A stretch of 64,000 nt of DNA from Neobacillus sp. WH10 (GTDB lineage Bacteria; Bacillota; Bacilli; Bacillales; Cytobacillaceae): NCBI RefSeq assembly GCF_030123405.1, contig NZ_CP126110.1, forward strand, positions 5,456,001 to 5,520,000, given 5' to 3'. Under the pieces are notes generated by a model. It ran no database searches and had not been told where the DNA came from. It worked only from the letters and a program-made list of their open reading frames with translations. Each line of letters begins with the position of its first letter. Position 1 is the stretch's first letter. The translations under genes and the position numbers were made by a program. Below are positions 27,456-34,701 of this stretch, one piece after another.

Positions 27456-28055
27456 CTACTTATTCATATTCGCCAGAAATCCGCCAAGCAGGTCGTCTAT
27501 ATCTAGTTCCTCTTCATTATTTTCTACCTTCTCAAACACTTCTTCCTGTTTCGCACTATCCCAATCAAACTCATCGAGATTATCCGTACTATCATTTAAT
27601 TCAAGCGCAGCAGATGTTTCCTCCTGGCTGCTGCTTGCTCCATCGGTAGAAACGGCAAGTTCCTCGGGAAATACTTCCTCCTGAAGATACAAAGCCTCTT
27701 CAATATCCAGTGCGTTACTATTTAAAGCGGCAAGTAAGGAAGTAGAACGCACGGGGTCAGAAATCAGTTGATAGAGAATACTTCCTAATAATGCCTCAGA
27801 GTGCTCATGCTTCAACCAATCCCGTTGTGCTTTCGTTAAATTCTTTGGCAGCGGGATTGTGAGCATTTCCCTTTCTCTGGAAAAAGAATGGTTAACCCCT
27901 TGCATCACAAACTCCGCCAGTCTACTTGAAAAATTCCTTCTCTCTGTTTCTTTTAATTTTTGCAGCTGCTTTAAAATATGGTCAGGTGTATCAGATGGGA
28001 CGCGAAAGGATAGTGCTTGGCCTCGTTTAATTTCATTTACAGCAGGCTTTTTCAT
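27456..28055 (-). CDS. parR: ParR-like DNA-binding adaptor of the ParM partition system
   Basis: The protein has 199 residues and lies 14 bases downstream of parM in the same operon. The N-terminal region (KRGQALSFRVPSDTPDHILK followed by a helical stretch with RRNFSSRLAEFVMQGV) has the size and pattern of a ribbon-helix-helix DNA-binding domain. The middle is helical. The C-terminal third is strongly acidic and ends in DIDDLLGGFLANM, an amphipathic segment like the ParR tail that contacts the actin filament. The call rests on position, length and layout; ParR proteins diverge quickly and I cannot claim direct sequence identity. It should bind the iterons at 29358-29523. Confidence 0.65.
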   Translation of the reverse strand: MKKPAVNEIKRGQALSFRVPSDTPDHILKQLQKLKETERRNFSSRLAEFVMQGVNHSFSREREMLTIPLPKNLTKAQRDWLKHEHSEALLGSILYQLISDPVRSTSLLAALNSNALDIEEALYLQEEVFPEELAVSTDGASSSQEETSAALELNDSTDNLDEFDWDSAKQEEVFEKVENNEEELDIDDLLGGFLANMNK

Positions 28056-28069
28056 AGTATCACCTTATT

Positions 28070-29224
28070 TTAACTCTTAACCGGTGCAGCTTTTTGTTTC
28101 TCCGTTCTTCTGACAAAATCTGTGATGAGTTTATAATAAGCATTGGCCATCATCCAAATACTTTCCTTATCGTCCTCAAAGAATTCGATATTATAGCCGT
28201 CTAAATTATTATTTAATGTTTTTAGGTAATCCTTTAAGACGTGGGCTCCACCGCCAACAAAATAGCAGATTTCTGTTTGTGAGTTTTTCTGCCACACATT
28301 GCGTAATAATCGATATTGTTTTTTCGCTAAATCAAGCAGGATGCGGTCTGTAATATCGTGAACGCTTGTCCTGCTGCCTTTTACCATGATATGATTGCGG
28401 TCATTTTTTCTCGTAATAATTTCAACCACATCACGGCGGCTGTCCAGTTCAACGCCGTGCTTCGTTCTAATTTCTTCACGAATCGCTTCTAAAGATTCTG
28501 AAACCCCAAGGTTAAACCCTTGTGCCTTATCATCATCGACATTCCGATTTTTAATGACCGCGATATCGGTTGATAATCCTCCGATATCTTGAATTAAGAT
28601 ACGTTTATCGATTAAATCCTTATTGATGATTTTTAGATTATTGTCCATCACAAGATTAATATAAGCAGCAAAGCCTTCAGGATACACCTTTACGTCATTA
28701 AATTTAATATTTACTTTTAAACCTTGGTATTTTGGTGTTACCAAAAATTCAACCTGATGGACAGACCCAACTAATTTTGAACGATATCCAGCATCCTTAC
28801 CTTCTTTTACTTCGCGGAGGGGTAAGCCAGTTCCTAATGTATAGCTGGCATCAATGACATTCTTTGTGGATGGAAATTCCCCTTTCACTGCATCTAAGGC
28901 CAATGTTGTAAAAAGCATGACTAACGTTTGGTCTTCCTCCGACTTGCTGCTACCAGGATCTAGCTCAGTGGCATTATTACTTTTGGTCGCTAAATTACCA
29001 ACTCGATAAATCACATTATTTTCTTTCAAAGCAGGGGAGTGTACTTTAACATGAATCCCATCTAATGGGTTCTTATCATCAAGTTCTTCGATCCCAATCA
29101 CTGGACGGTCTTCTGTGTCTCTTGCGACAATGTTAGGAATATTCAATTCATACTCTAATTCCCCAAATATGGCCTTAATGGAGTCATTCCCTACATCAAC
29201 AGCAGCAATCCTGGATTTAGTCAT
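28070..29224 (-). CDS. parM: Actin-like ATPase of the ParM/StbA family
   Basis: Filament-forming ATPase that in plasmids pushes sister copies apart. About 384 residues from the ATG at 29224, which has AAAAGGA 9 bases upstream; two earlier ATGs are too close to that site. Actin-fold motifs are in order: phosphate-1 AAVDVGNDSIKAI (about residues 7-18), phosphate-2 DIGGLSTDIAVI (about 211-222) and the adenosine motif YFVGGGAHVL (about 320). The acidic residues needed for hydrolysis are present, so it is probably active. The short linker to the ParR-like gene and the iteron array upstream complete a parC-parM-parR order. A chromosomal context is unusual for this family. Confidence 0.85.
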   Translation of the reverse strand: MTKSRIAAVDVGNDSIKAIFGELEYELNIPNIVARDTEDRPVIGIEELDDKNPLDGIHVKVHSPALKENNVIYRVGNLATKSNNATELDPGSSKSEEDQTLVMLFTTLALDAVKGEFPSTKNVIDASYTLGTGLPLREVKEGKDAGYRSKLVGSVHQVEFLVTPKYQGLKVNIKFNDVKVYPEGFAAYINLVMDNNLKIINKDLIDKRILIQDIGGLSTDIAVIKNRNVDDDKAQGFNLGVSESLEAIREEIRTKHGVELDSRRDVVEIITRKNDRNHIMVKGSRTSVHDITDRILLDLAKKQYRLLRNVWQKNSQTEICYFVGGGAHVLKDYLKTLNNNLDGYNIEFFEDDKESIWMMANAYYKLITDFVRRTEKQKAAPVKS

Positions 29225-29348
29225 AAACATCATTCCTTTTCATTTTATAATTTCACTGTATTTTTAAAAGTAGTTAACGAGGCTTTCTATTAAAGGCTAT
29301 AGGAGATTAGTAGATTCTTCAATGAGGCAAACCGAAAAGAAATGAAAG

Positions 29349-29526
29349 TGTAAAACAGTAAACAATTCGTAAACTTTGGTCATAATGTATACATTTTCGT
29401 ATACAAGAATGACATTTCTGTATACGAGTTGAGATGAAGGGATGTACACACGTTTGTAAACATGTTTACATATTTGTAAACGAGAAGTACACAAAAAGTA
29501 AACATGTTTACAATCATGTTTACATC
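29349..29526. promoter_or_regulatory. parC: parC-like centromere: array of GTaaAC / GTatAC iterons
   Basis: The 6-mers GTAAAC, GTATAC, GTACAC or their complement occur at 29358, 29369, 29387, 29399, 29420, 29444, 29456, 29464, 29476, 29487, 29498, 29506 and 29518. Most spacings are 11-12 or 20-24 bases, which keeps them on one face of the helix. Two copies form the palindrome GTAAACATGTTTAC (29456-29469 and 29498-29511). The array lies 130-300 bases upstream of parM, matching the position and 10-12 bp repeat period of known parC centromeres, which also serve as the operator of the par promoter. Confidence 0.7.
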
Positions 29527-29611
29527 AATAAAGTGTTACAAATATTTCATAAAGACTCCAGATAATTAAAAAGAGAAGATAGATCTAATACTTCTCACTC
29601 CATTCAGCACA

Positions 29612-29645
29612 TAAATAAAGGCACCCTAGGTGCCTTTATTTACTA
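29612..29645 (-). terminator. Terminator of the L,D-transpeptidase fusion gene
   Basis: A perfect 13-bp stem, AAATAAAGGCACC (29614-29626) with its complement at 29630-29642, has a 3-nt loop. It lies about 40 bases beyond the stop at 29682. The T-rich 3' arm gives a moderate tract. Confidence 0.75.
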
Positions 29646-29681
29646 TTAAACTATCTACAAAATGAGGGTGGGGTCAGTCAC

Positions 29682-31463
29682 CTATTTTATCACTTTCCAG
29701 AACTCTCCAGCTATTGCTTGATATCCTGTTAAACTTAAATGGATACTCTCCGGATTTGGAAGATATTCTAGGTACTTGCTTGCGATCAACGTATCTGTTG
29801 GTACGAACGTATCGCCATGTTGAATCGCTTGTGCTTGAATTTGTCCATTAAATGCTGTTAACAATGGAATTAACTGTGCTTGCTGTTCTTGTGGCAGGTA
29901 TGGGAATGGATTGTAATAGCCCATTACATAAACCTTCACCTTTGGATTTAATTGATCAATCGTACTAAGAATCGTATTAATATTTGCAGCTATTGTTCCA
30001 ATGGCTGCTGGTGCCTGTGCCGGATTGATTTTAACAATCGGAAGCAGATCATTTGCACCAATATCAATGGTAAGATGTGTAGCTTCTTTAATTTCCTTTT
30101 GCACGTCTACTTTGCCTAAATCTGCAATCACGTTAGCAGTTGTATATCCTGAAACCCCAAAATTATCAAAATCCATTAAATCAAAGTTTTTCCTAAAGAA
30201 TTCAGCAATGTGATCAGGATAGCCTAAATCACCAGGTCGATCCTCTCCGTTCGGAGTCATCCCTGCTGCTAACGAGTCACCTAAGGCAACATACTCAACG
30301 GCAAGCCATGCACCGTCTGCACCAATTTTCCAGCCGCCTATTACTGTATTAGCTGCCATTAAGCCACTTGGATAGAAGTAATACCACTTGCCCTCTGTTT
30401 CCATCCAGCCGGTTTTCATCGCTCCGCTGCCTCTAAGGAAATATTTTTTCCCACCTAGATCTAACCAGCCCGTTTTCATCGCTCCGCTATTTTCGAGGAA
30501 GTACCATTCCCCTCCATTTAATAGCCAGCCCGTTTTCATCGCCCCGCTATTTTCAAGGAAGTACCATTTCCCTCCGTTTGATAGCCAACCCGTTTTCATC
30601 GCCCCGCTATTTTCAAGGAAGTACCATTTCCCTCCGTTTGATAGCCAGCCCGTTTTCATCGCCCCGCTATTTTCAAGGAAGTACCATTTCCCTCCGTTTG
30701 ATAGCCAGCCCGTTTTCATCGCCCCGCTATTTTCAAGGAAGTACCATTTCCCTCCGTTTGATAGCCAGCCCGTTTTCATCGCTCCACTTTTGTCTAAGAA
30801 ATACCACTTGCCTTTATCCAATACCCAGCCGGTTTTCATAACACCGGAACCATCTAAGTAATACCATGATCCACTATTAGAAATCCATCCTGTTTGAGCT
30901 ACTCCATTGACATAGTAATACCAATTACCACTTGCCTGCATCCAGCCATTCGAACTAACAGAATAACCATTTGCTTTTGCAATTGCGTCAAAGCTGCTAT
31001 CAGAATACGTTATGATAACAGGTGTATACATTTGAATTCGGTCATACAGCCAACGAATTTCCTCATTGTGCATACGGACACAGCCTGAGCTTACATACTG
31101 GCCAATGGTACTTTCATTGGAATTTCCATGTATTGCATATGTTGTTCCATATGTACCCCTTGCTTCTAACCCCATCCACCGGTCACCTAATGGGTTACGT
31201 GGATCACCGCCAGGAATATTTTTCGTATAATACGGGCGATTGACAATTTTACTTACAATCCTAAAATTCCCTTCCGGAGTTAAATCTCTTGATCTACCAG
31301 TTCCAACCTTAAAGGTTCTGATCAACTTGCCGCTATCATAATAAGCGAGTGAGTTGATTTTTTTGTTAATGATGAGTAATTGTGAACTACCAGCTGCATC
31401 TGTTGGTACATTAAAGAAAAAGATACTGAATAATAGAACAACTATAACCGATAACTTTTTCAT
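29682..31463 (-). CDS. L,D-transpeptidase / cell-wall repeat / SGNH-hydrolase fusion protein
   Basis: Secreted protein, 593 residues from the ATG at 31463 (GGGGAG 6 bases upstream; the longer frame to 31496 is less likely). After a signal peptide (MKKLSVIVVLLFSIFFFNV) come three parts. (1) A YkuD L,D-transpeptidase domain (about 27-145) with HGN near residue 109 and the nucleophile in SSGCVRMHN near 126; these enzymes make 3-3 crosslinks in peptidoglycan. (2) About ten 20-residue CW_binding_1 repeats (about 160-385), five of them nearly identical. (3) A C-terminal SGNH/GDSL hydrolase (about 388-593): VALGDSLAAG with Ser near 395, IGANDL, and SIHLSLTGY with His near 573, so the full triad is present. 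The likely role is wall crosslinking plus deacylation of a wall or extracellular ester. Transcribed alone behind a long structured leader. Confidence 0.9.
   Translation of the reverse strand: MKKLSVIVVLLFSIFFFNVPTDAAGSSQLLIINKKINSLAYYDSGKLIRTFKVGTGRSRDLTPEGNFRIVSKIVNRPYYTKNIPGGDPRNPLGDRWMGLEARGTYGTTYAIHGNSNESTIGQYVSSGCVRMHNEEIRWLYDRIQMYTPVIITYSDSSFDAIAKANGYSVSSNGWMQASGNWYYYVNGVAQTGWISNSGSWYYLDGSGVMKTGWVLDKGKWYFLDKSGAMKTGWLSNGGKWYFLENSGAMKTGWLSNGGKWYFLENSGAMKTGWLSNGGKWYFLENSGAMKTGWLSNGGKWYFLENSGAMKTGWLLNGGEWYFLENSGAMKTGWLDLGGKKYFLRGSGAMKTGWMETEGKWYYFYPSGLMAANTVIGGWKIGADGAWLAVEYVALGDSLAAGMTPNGEDRPGDLGYPDHIAEFFRKNFDLMDFDNFGVSGYTTANVIADLGKVDVQKEIKEATHLTIDIGANDLLPIVKINPAQAPAAIGTIAANINTILSTIDQLNPKVKVYVMGYYNPFPYLPQEQQAQLIPLLTAFNGQIQAQAIQHGDTFVPTDTLIASKYLEYLPNPESIHLSLTGYQAIAGEFWKVIK
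30475..30780 (-). repeat. Near-identical 60-bp direct repeats inside the fusion gene
   Basis: Five consecutive 60-base units, each encoding one wall-binding repeat (pattern GWLSNGGKWYFLENSGAMKT), differ at only a few positions. The units outside this block are clearly more diverged. This points to recent expansion by slippage or unequal recombination, so copy number may vary between strains. Confidence 0.9.
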
Positions 31464-31564
31464 TTCCATCTCCCCAATATGTAGTTTATACCGCATTAAC
31501 GGCAGTAAGACCCTCTACAAGACTAGGAAAAAACTAAAAAGGAAGTAGGGGATCAATTGATCAA

Positions 31565-31745
31565 CTGCCTGTAAAAGCCCGATTGGTGAGATACAGTGAA
31601 ACTTGCCTCTGCTCTTCAGAGGCTAAGTTGAACCAATCGAGTTCGTAATGTCTCTTTATCAAGGCGGTAGCCTTGATATTTGAGATCATTAGAACGGGAC
31701 TAACAATCCGTGAGGAAAAAAACTCCAGGATTGAAGTTTTACTTT
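31565..31745. promoter_or_regulatory. Structured element in the 600-bp leader of the fusion gene
   Basis: Several nested inverted repeats lie close together: CGATTGGT (31580-31587) with ACCAATCG (31632-31639), CCTCTG (31606-31611) with CAGAGG (31617-31622), and ATCAAGGC / GCCTTGAT (31658-31676). GAGA..AC (31588-31594) can also pair with GT..TCTC (31645-31654), which would make a pseudoknot. This is far more structure than the surrounding AT-rich DNA. On the minus strand it would be the 5' leader of the transpeptidase fusion. It does not match a riboswitch class I know. The rest of 31746-32061 is AT-rich without genes, apart from the motif at 31959. Confidence 0.45.
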
Positions 31746-31958
31746 ATATTACAATAACATAACATTTTAGATTTTTTTGTCATATTTTGAAGAAAATCTC
31801 GTAATATTTTTGTAGCATTTTAGATAACTAAAATAATAGAACTTAATTTTTTCGACAACCTCCTTTTGCAAGGAAATGACTTTAACTAAACTAATACAAC
31901 ACTTCTCCTACAAAAGACATTTTCATGTAAAGATTCCCCTGATGCAAATAGTGGGAAT

Positions 31959-31971
31959 GGTGTCAGGCACC
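31959..31971. repeat. GGTGTCAGGCACC palindromic motif
   Basis: An imperfect palindrome of a type (GGTGYCWGRCACC) that I recall as a frequent intergenic motif in Bacillus and relatives, often followed by GTGAAAATTG-like sequence as here. Function unknown. Confidence 0.4.
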
Positions 31972-32061
31972 TTGTGAAAATTGCACAATATAATAAGGTA
32001 CCACTTGAAAATAGGCAGGAAATTGCGGTATTCTTAATCATACGATTCTCCACTTAAGGTT

Positions 32062-32777
32062 GTGGTTAACATCAGAATTAATAAGTTTATTGGCGAGTCT
32101 GGAAAGGCCTCGAGGCGCGGGGCAGATAAATTAATTAATGAAGGCAGAGTTACGATCAATGGGAAAGTGGCCCAAATAGGCAGCCAGGTTGAACCTGGGG
32201 ATCAGGTTCACATTGACGGAAGCCCCGTCAATGTCCCAAAAACTATGTCTATATTGCCTTAAATAAACCCGTCGGGATTACCAGCACGACGGAAAGGCAT
32301 GTAAAGGGAAATATTGTTGATTTTGTTAATCATCCATTAAGAATTTTCCATATTGGCCGCTTGGATAAGGATTCAGATGGCCTAATATTGCTGACGAATG
32401 ATGGAGACATTGTCAACGAAATATTACGGGCGGAAAACAAGCACGAAAAAGAATATATTGTCACAGTGAACAAACCGATCACTCCAGAGTTTGTCAAGCG
32501 AATGTCCGCGGGAGTAGAGATTTTAAATACGAAAACACTCCCATGCAAAGTTACACAGATGTCGAGATATGTCTTTCAAATCATCTTAACCCAGGGTCTA
32601 AACCGCCAAATCCGCCGGATGTGTGCAGCACTTGGGTACGAGGTTGTAAGGCTGCAGCGGACACGGATCATGAATATCCATTTAGGCAATCTGCCGATTG
32701 GACAATGGCGTGACTTATCAAAGAAGGAACGCCAACAATTATTTACAGAGCTGAACTATGAGCCAAAAGAATGGTAA
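32062..32777 (+). pseudogene. rluF: 23S rRNA pseudouridine synthase RluF-like gene, split by a frameshift
   Basis: The first part (32062-32262) encodes an S4 RNA-binding domain (MVNIRINKFIGESGKASRRG) and runs to VNVPKTMSILP before stopping. The next frame then reads NYVYIALNKPVGITSTTERH and continues through the catalytic motif HIGRLDKDSDGL to the end at 32777. One extra A in the A5 run near 32240 would restore VNVPKNYVYIALNKPVG, the normal family sequence. It is therefore a disrupted gene or a 1-base assembly error. The intact product (about 238 residues) would modify uridine in 23S rRNA. The start codon is uncertain: GTG at 32062 has only a poor ribosome site. Confidence 0.85.
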
Positions 32778-32830
32778 AAGAGAGGACGAGCCGAAACAAT
32801 CAACTGTTTCAGCTCATCCTCTCTTTTTTA
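32776..32830 (+). terminator. Terminator of the rluF-like gene
   Basis: A long stem beginning AAAAGAGAGGACGAGC (32776-32791) pairs with a complement ending CTCTCTTTT (to about 32827). An inner stem GAAAC / GTTTC is also present, and T residues follow. The remaining bases up to 32970 hold no feature I can name. Confidence 0.88.
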
Positions 32831-32970
32831 CTGTTTGGGTGATCGAGTTAAAGGATTAGAAACACAAGGACGTTTCTCCTGCTTCCTAGAAACAGCAGTA
32901 TAGACTAGACGTACCTGTAACCGCCTGAAGTATGACAGAAATTGTCGAAGTGCCAAACCTATTTACTCAA

Positions 32971-33003
32971 AAAATTAAAGCCAGCTCGATGCTGGCTTTT
33001 TTA
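32971..33003. terminator. Terminator hairpin before the glycosyltransferase gene end
   Basis: AAAGCCAGC (32977-32985) pairs with GCTGGCTTT (32991-32999), loop TCGAT, with T residues on the plus side and A residues on the left, so it could work in both directions. It is the nearest terminator for the minus-strand coat cluster. Confidence 0.7.
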
Positions 33004-33135
33004 TTGAATGCGATTTCCGATCGTACTTAAAACCTCATTTACTTATGGTAAGGTTCACCGTACCAATTATATCTGCGGTTAATCGAATGTATCTATTCTT
33101 TCTCACTTTGATTATCTTTGTTACGTTGTTTATCC

Positions 33136-34695
33136 TTAATTCCACGCTTTTCTTTTTCTCGTTGTTTTTCCTCTTCGCGCTGCTTTTCTTTCTCTCGTTG
33201 TTTTTCTCTTCACGCTGCTTTTCTTTTTCTTGTTGTTTTTCCTTTTCGCGCTGCTTTTCTTTTTCTCGTTCTTTTTCCTTTTCGCGCTGCTTTTCTTTCT
33301 CTCGTTGTTTTTCTCTTCGCGCTGCTTTTCTTTTTCTTGTTGTTTTTCCTTTTCGCGCTGCTTTTCTTTTTCTCGCTCTTTTTCCTTTTTGCTCTGCTTT
33401 TCTTTCTTACTGTGTTTTTTCTTATCGTTCTGCTTTTCTTTATCTTTGCGATTATTCGTAGGATCTACACCCTTATTTTCTTTGCTAATTTCTTCTTTAC
33501 CAACTTCCACGCTCGGTTCTATTTCATTTTTATCTATATGAGTATGCGGCAGTTTAATGGCTTGGTTCCAAACTTCTAAAATATCATCAGCTACTCTTTT
33601 CCACTGATAATTCGTGACTGCAAGTTCTCTTCCCCTTTCCCCCATTCTTTTCATCAGGGATTTATCCGATAATATTTCTGTAATCTTTTCTGCAAAACGG
33701 CTTGGATCTTCCGGGTTATCAACCACGAGTCCGTTCTCTCTTTGGATAATAACTTCAGCATTCCCACCTCTTGCGGTTGTAACGATTGGAAGTCCTGCTG
33801 CCATCGCCTCATAATGAACACGGGCCAGTGGTTCTTGCCAAAGGGAGGTACAAACAAATAAATCAGCTGCTCCAAACCAGTTCTGAATTTCATCTGGCGA
33901 TACGAAACCGGTTGCTACAACAGGTATTGGCTGTCTTTTTGCTAATGCCCGAATATACGCAACATAATCCGTTATCTCATTTTGACTAAACCATTTACTT
34001 CCTACAACGACTAAAGCTAAATCTTTGAATTTCCTTGACAGCTGAGGCAATGCCCGAATCAACCTGTCGACTCCTTTGTTTACCGAAAGTCTACCTGCAA
34101 ATAAAATAACTGTTTTATTCTCTAAGCCGTGTTTTTTGCGTAATGTATCTCGTATTCCTCGCATTTTTGAATGGTGTTTTGGCAAAAACCGCTCGGAATC
34201 TACGCCGGAATAGATGGTACTAATCTTGGAAGATGCTTCTGGATAAAGAGTCCGAATGACATTCCCTACATAGCCACTTATGGTGACAACCCTTGAAACT
34301 TCTTGTAAAACCGCCTTTGCATCGACGGGATTAATTTTATCTACATTAAACATATCATTGTGCATACTCAATAAAATTTTTGCTTGAGGTGCTACGCTGC
34401 GGATGGGCATTACAAGCCGTGGGCGATTAAAAATGTGGATAAGATCAAAATGATTGGTTTTAACAAAGCGTACAATCTCTTCTTGATATATTTCAAAAAC
34501 TTTCCCTGGAACACGTACATATTGAATTCCATCTTTAGTTTCTTTATCAGGAAGTGAAGGATCACTAATCCCAATAACTGTAATGTTATGGACTGCACGT
34601 AAATGCGGGAGAGTCCCTGAAATATATGTTTGGATAGCTCCCCCTAAAACAGGAGGCACTGGGAGCTTTTCTGTACAAACCATTAATACTTTCAT
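33136..34695 (-). CDS. Glycosyltransferase family 4, CotSA-like, with basic repeat tail
   Basis: The protein has 519 residues. Residues 1-385 are a GT-B fold family 4 glycosyltransferase: the N-terminal glycine-rich segment PPVLGGAIQTYI, the sugar-nucleotide site VILFAGRLSVNKGVDRLIRAL, and EX7E-type motif region EPLARVHYEAMAAGLPIVTT. By recall it is closest to B. subtilis CotSA/YtcC, which act on the spore coat. Residues about 400-519 are a very Lys/Glu/Arg-rich low-complexity tail encoded by a 107-bp tandem block read in successive frames (see findings). The next gene upstream is a CotS-like protein 6 bases away, so the two form one operon, probably active in the mother cell during coat formation. 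Confidence 0.87.
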   Translation of the reverse strand: MKVLMVCTEKLPVPPVLGGAIQTYISGTLPHLRAVHNITVIGISDPSLPDKETKDGIQYVRVPGKVFEIYQEEIVRFVKTNHFDLIHIFNRPRLVMPIRSVAPQAKILLSMHNDMFNVDKINPVDAKAVLQEVSRVVTISGYVGNVIRTLYPEASSKISTIYSGVDSERFLPKHHSKMRGIRDTLRKKHGLENKTVILFAGRLSVNKGVDRLIRALPQLSRKFKDLALVVVGSKWFSQNEITDYVAYIRALAKRQPIPVVATGFVSPDEIQNWFGAADLFVCTSLWQEPLARVHYEAMAAGLPIVTTARGGNAEVIIQRENGLVVDNPEDPSRFAEKITEILSDKSLMKRMGERGRELAVTNYQWKRVADDILEVWNQAIKLPHTHIDKNEIEPSVEVGKEEISKENKGVDPTNNRKDKEKQNDKKKHSKKEKQSKKEKEREKEKQREKEKQQEKEKQREEKNNERKKSSAKRKKNEKKKSSAKRKNNKKKKSSVKRKTTRERKAARRGKTTRKRKAWN

Positions 34696-34701
34696 ATTTT
34701 C

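Noticed and set aside
30388..30861. Plus-strand open frames of 87-157 codons with internal repeats
   Set aside because: Antisense of the wall-binding repeats of the fusion protein; periodicity alone keeps them open.
31565..31745. Known riboswitch classes (c-di-AMP ydaO type, c-di-GMP, M-box, SAM, T-box)
   Set aside because: None of the conserved core bases I know for these classes could be found on either strand, so the element is reported only as structured.
33045..33579. Plus-strand open frames rich in Phe/Leu/Ser (about 100-150 codons)
   Set aside because: They are the antisense of the Lys/Glu repeat tail of the glycosyltransferase, lack ribosome sites and exist only because the repeat has no stop codons.
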